DNA of 64,000 bases from an uncultured bacterium (GTDB taxonomy: Bacteria > Edwardsbacteria > AC1 > EtOH8), in contig CALMGM010000013.1 in the NCBI GenBank assembly GCA_937863685.1, positions 1 through 64,000 of the forward strand, read 5' to 3'. Numbering within the stretch: position 1 is the stretch's first letter; each line of letters starts with the position of its first letter. The notes beneath the pieces were generated by a model that ran no database searches, was not told where the DNA came from, and saw nothing but the letters and a program-made list of their open reading frames with translations. A program made the translations under genes and the position numbers. This document shows, one piece after another, positions 42,201-49,852 of the stretch.

Positions 42201-43364
42201 TTATTGGTTGAAACTGATCTTGAGACTGACGATCTCCGGGCTGTTCCCGGTCCGCACCGGCGGACCCCAGGTGCCGGCCCCGCTGGAGACGTAGTAATGG
42301 GTGCTTCCTTTCTTCAGATATCCCCAGCTTTTTTTGTAGACCCGGTTGGTGATGAAATTCAGCGGCCACAGCTGGCCGTGATGGGTGTGGCCCGATAACT
42401 GTAGGTCTACATTATTAGACGAGGCATCTTGCAGGTCGAAGGGCTGATGGTCCAGCAGGATCACCAATAATTTCTGGTCGATGCCAGACAGGATCTCTTT
42501 GAGCGGCTTTCTGGGGCTTCCGTCGAACCTGGCTCCACTGCGGTCCTTCCTTCCTGCCACCCATAGAGCATCGGCGATCAGGACCTTATCGTCCAGCAGC
42601 ATTTTGATGCCGTGAGCCTCCAGGTAATCGACCGCTTTTTTAACCCCGCCGATATATTCGTGGTTTCCGGTGATGCCGATCACCCCGTAGCGGGCTTTTA
42701 TTTCCTTGAGCTTCTTGCCCATGTCCCCGCGTATCACCGGACCGATATCCTCGTCCACGATGTCGCCGGCCAAAATGACCAGGTCGGGATCGGTGGCGTT
42801 GATCTTGTCCACCAGCCTACCCAGCCGCCCGTTGCCGATAATGGTGCCCAGATGGATGTCCGAAGCCATGGTGATGTTCAGCTGCTTTAACTGTCCGGCA
42901 CTTTTCGGTATGTCCAGTTCCAGCTTTTTGACCCGGACATTGCAAGCGTTGAAGAATCCGGCCCCGGTGATGATCAATATAAGGCCAGTAATTGCTATGA
43001 ATGTCCATAATTTCCCAGCGGCACTGGCCGTCAAAAACTGGAGTGTCCTCAGCTTGAACAGGGTTGCCGCCAAAACCAGAATATCGGACAGCACTGAGGC
43101 CAGAAAGCCGTACAGCATCACCGCCAGCCAGAACGAGCCTATCCACACCAAAGCTTCGGTAAAAACGCTGCTGCCGGCCCTCTCCAAAAACCGCCCGGCT
43201 ATGAACGACAGGGCAAAGGCTATAAAGACGATCGCATAGGCCAGCCGCCATTCCCGGCGGACGCCGTCCAACGACTGCCATCCCTTGGAAAAGATGTAGA
43301 GATTGACCAGGGCGTAGATCAGAATGGCCAGGGAGATGAAAATGAATATCATGAAAGAACGCAT
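42201..43364 (-). CDS. Membrane-anchored metallophosphoesterase
   Basis: A 387-residue protein with about four N-terminal membrane spans (roughly 5-22, 42-60, 72-110 and 122-140) and a C-terminal calcineurin-like domain: MASDIHLGTIIG (DxH), LVILAGDIVDEDIGP (GDxxD), GVIGITGNHEYIGG (GNHE), LLDHQPFDL and LQLSGHTHHGQLWP (GHTH). All metal-binding motifs are intact. This YkuE-like architecture is common; substrates are unknown (UDP-diacylglucosamine or phosphodiesters are possibilities). It sits between thiS and moaA. Confidence 0.93.
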   Translation of the reverse strand: MRSFMIFIFISLAILIYALVNLYIFSKGWQSLDGVRREWRLAYAIVFIAFALSFIAGRFLERAGSSVFTEALVWIGSFWLAVMLYGFLASVLSDILVLAATLFKLRTLQFLTASAAGKLWTFIAITGLILIITGAGFFNACNVRVKKLELDIPKSAGQLKQLNITMASDIHLGTIIGNGRLGRLVDKINATDPDLVILAGDIVDEDIGPVIRGDMGKKLKEIKARYGVIGITGNHEYIGGVKKAVDYLEAHGIKMLLDDKVLIADALWVAGRKDRSGARFDGSPRKPLKEILSGIDQKLLVILLDHQPFDLQDASSNNVDLQLSGHTHHGQLWPLNFITNRVYKKSWGYLKKGSTHYYVSSGAGTWGPPVRTGNSPEIVSLKISFNQ

Positions 43365-43371
43365 AGCAAGA

Positions 43372-43569
43372 TCAGCCGCCGGTTATCAGATGGATGGCCT
43401 GGACGTCGTCGCCGTCATTGATGGCTGTTTTATCGTAATCCTCGCCGGGAGCGTATTTGTCGTTGACCCTGACGATGATGGCGTGGAATATATAATTCTT
43501 CTCTTTTAACAGCTGAGCCACTGTCAGCCCCGGATGCCAGGGATGGTCCTGCCCGTTTACCTTCAGCAT
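43372..43569 (-). CDS. thiS: ThiS-like sulfur carrier protein
   Basis: A 65-residue beta-grasp protein ending in the diagnostic GG: MLKVNGQDHPWHPGLTVAQL, RVNDKYAPGEDYDKT and AINDGDDVQAIHLITGG. The start codon lies inside the end of the thiF-like gene (7-base overlap), and the product would be adenylylated at its C-terminal glycine by that enzyme. Neighbouring moa genes raise the possibility that it serves as a MoaD-type donor as well as, or instead of, thiamine synthesis. Confidence 0.9.
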   Translation of the reverse strand: MLKVNGQDHPWHPGLTVAQLLKEKNYIFHAIIVRVNDKYAPGEDYDKTAINDGDDVQAIHLITGG

Positions 43570-44435
43570 CTTTCCCCTTTGGCCTTGTTCATGTTCAATG
43601 TGCTTTGTTTGTCCTGTTCGATAAAAGACCTGATCCTGGGATCCGGCCCCAGCAGGATCTCCAGCACCTGGTTGGCCTCCATGCAGGCAGCCATGCCCAC
43701 CCGGGGCGCCATCAGGCCCATGCCCGGACCGGCCTCGCTGATCTCGTCCCCGCAGATGTATATCCGGCCGACCTGACGGGTCTTTAAAAGATTGTTGTCG
43801 CCCCAACCGGCCATGCCGTTGCCGATCACCAGCGGCTTGTCCGGCATTTGTTTCTGGACCGCCTCGGCCAGCATCAGCTTCTGATCGGCCAGATCGAAGG
43901 CCTCCACTATGACATCGGCCGCGTTGAACAGCTGGGACACATTGGCCGGGGTGATGCGCACCTGGTGGCATTCCACCTCGGCAAAGGGATTGGCCTTGAG
44001 GATGATCTCTTTTAGAGCCTCCACCTTCGGCTGGCCGATGTGTTCCACAAAATATTGCTGTCGGTTCAGGTTCGACGGCTCCACCACGTCGAAGTCGGCG
44101 ATGATCAGTTTGCCGATTCCCGCCCTGGCCAGGGCCACGGCGGCGGTGGATCCCAGCCCGCCGCACCCGGCGATGCCCACCGTGGCGCTCTTCAATCTCT
44201 CGTGGACGCCGGGAGTATGCCGGGCCATCAGGAGATGCTCCAGTTCCTCGCGTTTGGGCATCTCACCCTTTTTGATCAGCACCAGCCGGTCGCCGTCCTC
44301 CAGCTTGACGTCCTGGCCACAGGGAAAGCCGTTACGGATGAACAGATCGGCGTTGTTCTTATAAAGCCGGGCGGCATCGGACACCATCGAACCGGTGGCT
44401 ATTTCCTGAGGCTTTTCATTGACGAGGATCTTCAT
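43563..44435 (-). CDS. thiF: ThiF-like adenylyltransferase with fused N-terminal ThiS-like domain
   Basis: Start MKILVNEKPQEIATG follows GGGAAGTG; 290 residues. Residues 1-62 are a degenerate ThiS-like beta-grasp domain (no GG end), followed by the E1-type fold: VGIAGCGGLGSTAAVALARA (nucleotide loop), LIIADFDVVEPSNLNRQQYF, HIGQPKVEALKEIILKANP, VIVEAFDLADQKLML and VIGNGMAGWGDNN. The layout matches the ThiF 'family 2' of Clostridia/Thermotogae-type genomes. It activates the adjacent ThiS with ATP. Confidence 0.92.
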   Translation of the reverse strand: MKILVNEKPQEIATGSMVSDAARLYKNNADLFIRNGFPCGQDVKLEDGDRLVLIKKGEMPKREELEHLLMARHTPGVHERLKSATVGIAGCGGLGSTAAVALARAGIGKLIIADFDVVEPSNLNRQQYFVEHIGQPKVEALKEIILKANPFAEVECHQVRITPANVSQLFNAADVIVEAFDLADQKLMLAEAVQKQMPDKPLVIGNGMAGWGDNNLLKTRQVGRIYICGDEISEAGPGMGLMAPRVGMAACMEANQVLEILLGPDPRIRSFIEQDKQSTLNMNKAKGERC

Positions 44436-44458
44436 ATATATCACTTCCCAATAATTAT

Positions 44459-44493
44459 CCTCTCTCCTTTCGGGGGAGAGGTTGGAGAGGGGT
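44459..44493. repeat. CTCTCC/GGAGAG palindromic repeat downstream of purM
   Basis: CTCTCC-TTTCGGG-GGAGAG followed by GTTGGAGAGGGG. It fills the short purM-thiF gap and could act as an attenuator. Confidence 0.7.
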
Positions 44494-45518
44494 CAAACCA
44501 ATTTTACCTTCTTATTCCCCTTTACCACCCGGCCGACCACATACGGTTTTAACGTTTTAAACCTTTTCAATATTTTTAACGTTTCGTCTGCATCCCGCTC
44601 GGCCACTATCAAAATAAATCCGATCCCCATGTTGAACGTCCGGTACATGTCATCTAATGGAACATTGCCTTTCTTCTGCAAAAGGTCGAATATCGGCAGG
44701 ACCGGCCAAGATCCGAGAGATATCTCCACCCCGCATTTCTCCGGCAGTACCCGGGGAATGTTGTCCAAAAACCCGCCGCCGGTGATGTGGGCCATGCCCT
44801 TTATCAGGCCCTTGTCCATCAGCGGAGAGACCGGCCCCAGAAAGGAGGGATGGACCTTGAGCAGAGCCTCTCCCACGTTGGATTTTATTTCCGGGAGATA
44901 GGTGTTGGTCTGGTATCTGCATTTTTCAAAGAGGATCTTCCGGGCCAGCGAATAGCCGTTGGTCTGCAGGCCGTTGGTGGACAGACCTATCACCACGTCG
45001 CCGGGCTTGATGCTCCTCCCGGTGATCAGCCTCTTCCTCTCCACCGCGCCGACGATGAACCCCGCCAGATCGTAATCGCCGATGGCATACATGCCCGGCA
45101 TCTCGGCGGTCTCCCCGCCGATCAGCGAACAGCCGTTCTCCTTGCAGGCCTTGGCAAAGCCCTTTACCACCTGCTCCAGGATCCTGGGATCCAGTCGGCC
45201 GAAGGCCGCATAATCCATGAAGAATAGCGGCCTGGCCCCCTGCACCAGGATATCGTTGACGCAATGATTGACCAGGTCCTGGCCCACCGTGTCGTGCTTG
45301 TTGGCCATCAGGGCCACTTTCAGCTTGGTGCCCACTCCGTCGCAGGAGGAGACCAGCACCGGTTCCTTGTAGCCCTTCAGCGAGCCGTCGAACAGGGCCC
45401 CGAACCCGCCGATGTCGGTCAGCACGTTCTTGGTGAAGGTGGAGCGGACCAGTTTTTTTATTCTTTGGACCGATTCGGTCCCGGCGTCAATGTTGACACC
45501 CGCATCTTTATAGCGCAT
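44493..45518 (-). CDS. purM: Phosphoribosylformylglycinamidine cyclo-ligase
   Basis: A 341-residue PurM: YKDAGVNIDAGTESVQRIKK, GGFGALFDGSLKGYKEPVLV, SSCDGVGTKLKVA, HDTVGQDLVNHCVNDILVQG, LIGGETAEMPGMY and HITGGGFLDNIPRVLP. It closes the imidazole ring to form AIR in purine synthesis. AAGGAAACA precedes the ATG. purA lies in the same window but is not adjacent. Confidence 0.98.
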   Translation of the reverse strand: MRYKDAGVNIDAGTESVQRIKKLVRSTFTKNVLTDIGGFGALFDGSLKGYKEPVLVSSCDGVGTKLKVALMANKHDTVGQDLVNHCVNDILVQGARPLFFMDYAAFGRLDPRILEQVVKGFAKACKENGCSLIGGETAEMPGMYAIGDYDLAGFIVGAVERKRLITGRSIKPGDVVIGLSTNGLQTNGYSLARKILFEKCRYQTNTYLPEIKSNVGEALLKVHPSFLGPVSPLMDKGLIKGMAHITGGGFLDNIPRVLPEKCGVEISLGSWPVLPIFDLLQKKGNVPLDDMYRTFNMGIGFILIVAERDADETLKILKRFKTLKPYVVGRVVKGNKKVKLV

Positions 45519-45530
45519 TGTTTCCTTCTT

Positions 45531-45557
45531 GTCATTCCCGAGAAATCGGGAATCCAG
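45531..45557. repeat. Short GTCATTCCCGA/TCGGGAATCCAG repeat
   Basis: GTCATTCCCGA-GAAA-TCGGGAATCCAG, related to the longer element at 38252-38338, lying between purM and the methyltransferase stop. Confidence 0.65.
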
Positions 45558-46241
45558 TTATTTTTTCGCCAACAGGCTCAGATTATCCTCTGTATCCTTG
45601 CTTGCCTGTATCTCTTGCTTTATGATCTTGAATCCGATCCCTTCAATTTCCATCAAAATATCTTCCGATCTGCCTATATATCTACGGGCCACTCCGTCCC
45701 AAACCATGCATCTTGTTTCGGCATCGAACATCTTGATAACTTCCGGCTCCTTCGGCTCGCCGCACATGGTGCTTACGTAGAACATCCCGCCCGGTTTCAA
45801 CACGCGAAACGTTTCCTTGAGGACCTTGGCTCTGTCGTCTCCTATTATGCAGTGCAGACAATGCCCGTCGACCACAATGTCAAAAGTCCCGTTTTCCCAC
45901 CTTCCCATATTCGTAACGTCACCGACCTCAAAGTTGGCTTTTAGCCTTGCGTTGGATGCTTTCTCTTTGGCCCATTCTATTGCGGTTGCTGAGATGTCTA
46001 TTCCACTGACCTGGTACCCTCTTTCGGCGAACAATAACGAAACATCACCGGCCCCGCTGCCGATTTCCAGCACCTTGCCCGATCTGGGAAAATCCGGGGA
46101 CCCCATCAGGCCCACTATCTCCCGACGCCAGTCCTGCCAGGTCTGTTCATCGTTCCAGCCTGCTGCCCCCGATTCTTTTCTGCGCCGGTAAAGTGCATCA
46201 TGGCCCGGATAATCGGTTTTGAATTTGATTTTTGACCTCAC
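45558..46241 (-). CDS. Class I SAM-dependent methyltransferase
   Basis: A 227-residue Rossmann methyltransferase: KVLEIGSGAGDVSLLFAERG (motif I), VSGIDISATAIEWAKEKASN (motif II), FEVGDVTNMG, FDIVVDGHCLHCIIGD (motif IV) and VLKETFRVLKPGGMFYVSTM. The start is a GTG that lies inside a dispersed repeat (GGGGTGAGGTC) shared with the end of the upstream DUF559 gene, so the repeat has supplied the initiation region. The substrate is unknown (small-molecule type). Confidence 0.9.
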   Translation of the reverse strand: MRSKIKFKTDYPGHDALYRRRKESGAAGWNDEQTWQDWRREIVGLMGSPDFPRSGKVLEIGSGAGDVSLLFAERGYQVSGIDISATAIEWAKEKASNARLKANFEVGDVTNMGRWENGTFDIVVDGHCLHCIIGDDRAKVLKETFRVLKPGGMFYVSTMCGEPKEPEVIKMFDAETRCMVWDGVARRYIGRSEDILMEIEGIGFKIIKQEIQASKDTEDNLSLLAKK

Positions 46242-46648
46242 CCCTGCCCCTCTCCAGGTAAACCTGGCGAGGGGTTTCTAATCTCAGCAATACGGTTAAC
46301 AACAACATCGAAATTGTTTATCACAACTTCATTGGGAAATCTTATTACTTGAATATCGTTGCGGCTGATGATCCGATCCCGCAATTGATCATAATTCTTT
46401 TGGCCCTCATGTACACCACCGTCTATTTCGACAATCAACTTCAATTCACTGCAATAAAAATCCGCAATAAAACCGTCGATGATCTGTTGCCTGCGAAATT
46501 TTAACCCATGCATTTTCCGATTCCTGACGCCGTTCCAAAAAGCTCTTTCGGCTAATGTCATTTGGCGGCGCATTTTCTTGGCTAATTCAAGCTTTGAGTT
46601 CTTTATTCGCCGTCCGGTGCTGACGCCTATGGTTTGTATATTTCCCAT
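46238..46648 (-). CDS. DUF559-domain endonuclease-like protein
   Basis: A 136-residue protein of the DUF559/very-short-patch-repair-like nuclease fold: KKMRRQMTLAERAFWNGVRN, LKFRRQQIIDGFIADFYCSE, LKLIVEIDGGVHEGQKNYDQ (catalytic D...ExD pattern) and VIRFPNEVVINN. The last dozen residues (GLPGEGQG) are encoded by the palindromic repeat at 46240-46276, and another repeat array lies just upstream of the start at 46662-46760. GGAGGAGAAAAGCG precedes the ATG. Confidence 0.92.
   Translation of the reverse strand: MGNIQTIGVSTGRRIKNSKLELAKKMRRQMTLAERAFWNGVRNRKMHGLKFRRQQIIDGFIADFYCSELKLIVEIDGGVHEGQKNYDQLRDRIISRNDIQVIRFPNEVVINNFDVVVNRIAEIRNPSPGLPGEGQG
46240..46276. repeat. CCCCTCTCC/GGCGAGGGG palindromic repeat at the DUF559 3' end
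   Basis: CCCCTC-TCCAGGT-AAACCTGGC-GAGGGG forms a hairpin with an inner CCAGGT/ACCTGG stem. It encodes the C-terminus of the DUF559 protein and adjoins the GTG start of the methyltransferase. Confidence 0.75.
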
Positions 46649-46661
46649 CGCTTTTCTCCTC

Positions 46662-46760
46662 CCTCTCCAAATTCATTTGGAGAGGGTCGGGGTGAGGTCA
46701 AACCCAAAACCGCAGGGTCGGGGTGAGGTCAACCCAAAACCGAAAGTGAGGTGAGGTCCG
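46662..46760. repeat. Palindrome plus tandem GGTCGGGGTGAGGTC repeats
   Basis: A perfect 10-bp palindrome CCTCTCCAAA-TTCA-TTTGGAGAGG at 46662-46685 is followed by GGTCGGGGTGAGGTCAAACCCAAAACCGCA given twice with small changes, and a third degenerate unit GTGAGGTGAGGTCC. It fills the 128-base gap between argS and the DUF559 gene. Confidence 0.8.
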
Positions 46761-46776
46761 CTATACTAGGGATGGG

Positions 46777-48423
46777 TCACATCTTCTCCGGGGCGCTGAC
46801 CCCCAGCAAACTCAGCCCATTGGCAAAAACTATCCTCGCGGCGTCGCACAGGTCCAGCCGGGCCTGGGTCAGGCCGGCATCATCGGTCACCACCCGGTGC
46901 TGGTGATAGAAAGTATGGAAGACTCCGGCCAGATCCTGCAGATAGGTCGGCAGGCGGTGCGGCTCCCGGGCCAGGGCCGCCCCCAGCACCACCTCGGGAA
47001 ACTCCAGCAGGGCCTTGATCAAATTGATCTCCTCCTTCTCTTTGAGAAGGCTCAGATCGCTCTTGGTCCGGGTGATGCCTTTCTCCCGGGCATGGTCGAT
47101 GATGCTGCAGATCCGGGCGTGGGCGTACTGGACGTAGAACACCGGGTTCTCGTCGGAGTGCTTGCGGGCCAGGTCCAGGTCGAAGTCGAACTGGCTCTCG
47201 CTGCGCCGCATCAGGAAGAAATACCGCATCACGTCCGGCCCCACCTCGTCCCGCAGTTCGTCCAGGGTGACTATCACCCCGCTGCGCTTGGAGAACTTGA
47301 CCTCCCGGCCCTCCTCGATCAGGCGGACCATCTGCATCAGGACGAACTCCAGCGAATCGGGATCGTGCCCCAGGGCTTTGGCCGCTCCCTTCATGCGGGG
47401 GACGTCCCCGTGATGGTCGGCCCCCCAGACGTAGATCAGCCTTTTAAAGCCCCGGCCGAACTTGTTGAGCATGTAGGCGATGTCGGCCGCGAAATAAGTA
47501 TGCTCGCCGCTGGACTTGATCACCACCCGGTCCTTCTCGTCCCCGAACTCGCTGGCCTTGAAGAATTGCGCTCCGTCCTGTTCGTAGAGATATCCCTTTT
47601 TATTCAGTTCTTCCAATGATCTTTTAATGGCCCCTGATCCCACCAGGTCGGTCTCGGAGAACCATTCATCGAACTCCACCTTCAGGTCTTTTAATGACAG
47701 TTTCAGGCTCTCCAGCATTCCTTCCCGCGAGACCCTGGTGACCTCGGACAGCAGTTCGTCGGGCGGAAGGGCTTTTAGTCGTTCACCCTGTTCGGAATCC
47801 AGCTGGACGGCAAAATCCTTTAGATATTCGCCCTGGTAGCCGCCCTCGGGAAATTCAAAGGGCCGGCCCCATATTTCGTTCAAACGGGCCAGCACCGAGC
47901 GGCCCAGCTTGTCTATCTGGTTGCCGGCATCGTTGATGTAATACTCCCGGTGGACCTGGTAGCCCACGCACTGTAGAAGCCGGGCGATGGCATCGCCCAC
48001 GAAGGCCCCCCGCCCGTGGCCCACGTGCAGCGGCCCGGTGGGGTTGACCGAGACGAACTCCACCTGGACCTTCTCCCCTTTGCCGTGATCACAGCAGCCG
48101 AAGGAATTCTTCTTGTCCAGCAGGGTCACCAGCTCGCTGTACAGCCAGCCCGAGGCCAGCTTGAAATTCATGAAGCCCGGCCCGGCCACCTCCATCTGGG
48201 ATACCAGCTCGGGATCCAGCTTCAGGGAGGCCGTGATCCTGTCGGCCAGTTTCCGGGGATTCTCCTTCAGGCTCTTGGACAGGTTCAGTGCGATATTGGT
48301 GGACCAGTCGCCATGTCCATCCTGCTTTGGCTTCTCCAGCCCGATCTCAGCCAGCGGGATATTAACCCCCAGAATCTGTTCGATGGTTTGGGATATGTTT
48401 TTACGCAGGTAGTCTTTTATCAT
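46777..48423 (-). CDS. argS: Arginyl-tRNA synthetase
   Basis: Start MIKDYLRKNISQTIEQILG chosen as the family N-terminus; 548 residues. N-terminal Add1-type domain, then NPTGPLHVGHGRGAFVGDAI (HIGH-equivalent HVGH), GNQIDKLGRSVLARL, YVWGADHHGDVPRMKGAAKA and VKFSKRSGVIVTL (KMSKS-like). The C-terminal DALR anticodon-binding domain contains FYVQYAHARICSIIDHARE. It charges tRNA-Arg. GIY-YIG and repeat elements lie upstream. Confidence 0.98.
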   Translation of the reverse strand: MIKDYLRKNISQTIEQILGVNIPLAEIGLEKPKQDGHGDWSTNIALNLSKSLKENPRKLADRITASLKLDPELVSQMEVAGPGFMNFKLASGWLYSELVTLLDKKNSFGCCDHGKGEKVQVEFVSVNPTGPLHVGHGRGAFVGDAIARLLQCVGYQVHREYYINDAGNQIDKLGRSVLARLNEIWGRPFEFPEGGYQGEYLKDFAVQLDSEQGERLKALPPDELLSEVTRVSREGMLESLKLSLKDLKVEFDEWFSETDLVGSGAIKRSLEELNKKGYLYEQDGAQFFKASEFGDEKDRVVIKSSGEHTYFAADIAYMLNKFGRGFKRLIYVWGADHHGDVPRMKGAAKALGHDPDSLEFVLMQMVRLIEEGREVKFSKRSGVIVTLDELRDEVGPDVMRYFFLMRRSESQFDFDLDLARKHSDENPVFYVQYAHARICSIIDHAREKGITRTKSDLSLLKEKEEINLIKALLEFPEVVLGAALAREPHRLPTYLQDLAGVFHTFYHQHRVVTDDAGLTQARLDLCDAARIVFANGLSLLGVSAPEKM

Positions 48424-48438
48424 ATTTTCATTCTTTAC

Positions 48439-48529
48439 GTCATTGCGAAACGATATCTTTGCCCGACCTGTGAAGCAATCCATTCTGTCATTGCGAGATT
48501 ACACTATTGCTTGACAAACGAAGCAATCT
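48439..48529. repeat. Two GTCATTGCGA...GAAGCAATC repeats
   Basis: Two direct units (48439-48481 and 48487-48529), each beginning GTCATTGCGA and ending GAAGCAATC. An inverted unit lies on the other side of the GIY-YIG gene at 48839-48882, and a facing pair lies at 50986-51081. Confidence 0.82.
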
Positions 48530-48540
48530 AAATAAAATCC

Positions 48541-48831
48541 TTATAAAGTTTCGAAGAGATCCCGCCAATCAGGATTACTATTCTTAATTAACCTTATCTT
48601 ATTTGCTCGGGAACCAGCCTTCAGCTGCTTTTCCCTGGTGATAGCATACCTCGGTTCATCAAACGCTTCAAAATAAACCAGTAAAAAGACTTTATATTTT
48701 TTCGCAAAGCCAGGGACCGCTCCGGTTCTGTGCTCGGCCACCCTGCGCTTTAGATCGTTTGTGACCCCGACATATAACGTCCCGTTTTTCTGGCAGGCCA
48801 GAATGTATACAATATATTTTTTGCCAAACAT
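48541..48831 (-). CDS. GIY-YIG nuclease-domain protein
   Basis: A 96-residue single-domain GIY-YIG protein: KYIVYILACQKNGTLYVGVT (the Y-x-Y-I-L...LYVGVT core), NDLKRRVAEHRTGAVPGFAK (catalytic Arg), KYKVFLLVYFEAFDEPRYAI and TREKQLKAGSRANKIRLI. It belongs to the YhbQ/UPF0213-like group. It is bracketed by inverted copies of the GTCATTGCGA repeat with 11 bases to the left copy and 7 to the right. Its A+T-rich coding differs from the neighbouring argS and rsfS. Confidence 0.92.
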   Translation of the reverse strand: MFGKKYIVYILACQKNGTLYVGVTNDLKRRVAEHRTGAVPGFAKKYKVFLLVYFEAFDEPRYAITREKQLKAGSRANKIRLIKNSNPDWRDLFETL

Positions 48832-48838
48832 GGTGATT

Positions 48839-48882
48839 GGATTGCTTCGTTAGTACATCAAAGAACCCAGACTCGCAATGAC
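48839..48882. repeat. Inverted GATTGCTTCG...CTCGCAATGAC repeat
   Basis: One unit in the opposite orientation to the pair at 48439-48529, directly upstream of the GIY-YIG start. Confidence 0.8.
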
Positions 48883-48893
48883 TGCAGGAAAAG

Positions 48894-49418
48894 CTAATCC
48901 TTTACTTCTTCCCTGGGCGCGTCGCCCCACAGGGCTTCCAGATTGTAATAATCGCGCACCCGGGGCTGCATGATATGCACCACCACGTCCACGTAATCCA
49001 TCAGCAGCCAGGAGGCGGTCTTCTCGCCCTCGATGTGCAGGGTTTTGACGCCCTTGGGCTGCAGGCCCTCCTCGATGGCCCGGCGGATGGCCCGGATCTG
49101 GATGTCGGTGGCGCCGGAGGCGATCACGAAAAAGTCGGTGGCGGTAGAAAGCCCCCTGACGTCCAGCACCGTCACATCGAAAGCCTTCTTGTTGAGGGTC
49201 AAATGGGCGATCTCCCTGGCCAGCTGCTGTCCCGGGCTGACCACCTGGGCCTTGGCCGTAGCCTTTGTTTTGGGCGCCGCCGGTCTCTTCCGGGCCAGGC
49301 TCTTGGCCTTGGCGGTGCCGGGTTTGATCCTGGATCTTGCTGCGGGCTTCTTCTTCAAGACATCAGAAGCTGATGCCGAGGAAGCCTTTTTTCTTTTCTT
49401 TAAGATGATCTTGGCCAA
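48894..49418 (-). CDS. rsfS: Ribosome silencing factor RsfS with basic N-terminal extension
   Basis: The RsfS core is residues about 62-170: GQQLAREIAHLTLNKKAFDV, LDVRGLSTATDFFVIASGAT, DIQIRAIRRAIEEGL, ASWLLMDYVDVVVHIM and YYNLEALWGDA. It binds L14 (uL14) of the 50S subunit and blocks subunit joining. The first 60 residues are a Lys/Ala/Pro/Thr-rich low-complexity extension not typical of RsfS. The start is a TTG with GGAGGTCAC upstream, inside the end of the preceding gene (56-base overlap), so the true start could be further in. Confidence 0.92.
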   Translation of the reverse strand: MAKIILKKRKKASSASASDVLKKKPAARSRIKPGTAKAKSLARKRPAAPKTKATAKAQVVSPGQQLAREIAHLTLNKKAFDVTVLDVRGLSTATDFFVIASGATDIQIRAIRRAIEEGLQPKGVKTLHIEGEKTASWLLMDYVDVVVHIMQPRVRDYYNLEALWGDAPREEVKD

Positions 49419-49833
49419 TTATTACTGTGACCTCCAATAATGATGTTGGTTCTATTTGTGGTATTATATTCTTGCATCTGAGTTCTCTGGCCACCAGGAT
49501 GGCGTTGCTCTGGCCGTCGTCGGCCCGGTCCACTACCACCGTCTCCGGAAAGCTGTCGTTCTCGGCATTGGCGATGTCCACCACGTCGAAGCCGCTTTTA
49601 CGCAATTGCAGAGCCACTTCCTGTCCCAGACCGCTCTTCTTGGTCCCGTTGAGCACCTCGATCCGAATCTCAGCCTTCCGTTTTTTTAGATAGGCCTCAT
49701 GGTTCTGGCGCCAGCGCATATACACCGAGCCGCCGATGACCGCCAGGACGATGACCAGAAATACCACCGCCAGCGGCAGGTATTTATTACGGCCGGTCTT
49801 AGCCGGACGGTTTTTCAAATCAACCGGAGACAT
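49363..49833 (-). CDS. LytR C-terminal-domain-like membrane protein
   Basis: A 156-residue protein with one membrane span (about 20-40, LPLAVVFLVIVLAVIGGSVY), a short basic linker and an extracytoplasmic domain: IRIEVLNGTKKSGLGQEVAL, LRKSGFDVVDIANAENDSF, VVVDRADDGQSNAILVAREL and VTVIIGQD. This is the LytR_C domain (VxVLNGtgxxGlA..v...L...GF.V). Such proteins often sit beside rsfS. Its stop lies 56 bases inside rsfS. Confidence 0.88.
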   Translation of the reverse strand: MSPVDLKNRPAKTGRNKYLPLAVVFLVIVLAVIGGSVYMRWRQNHEAYLKKRKAEIRIEVLNGTKKSGLGQEVALQLRKSGFDVVDIANAENDSFPETVVVDRADDGQSNAILVARELRCKNIIPQIEPTSLLEVTVIIGQDHLKEKKKGFLGISF

Positions 49834-49852
49834 TTATAACCTTTACTTCCTT

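Noticed and set aside
46683-46760. Tandem GGTCGGGGTGAGGTC units as a possible CRISPR array
   Set aside because: Only two good units and one poor one, no regular unique spacers and no cas gene; it fits the dispersed repeat family better.
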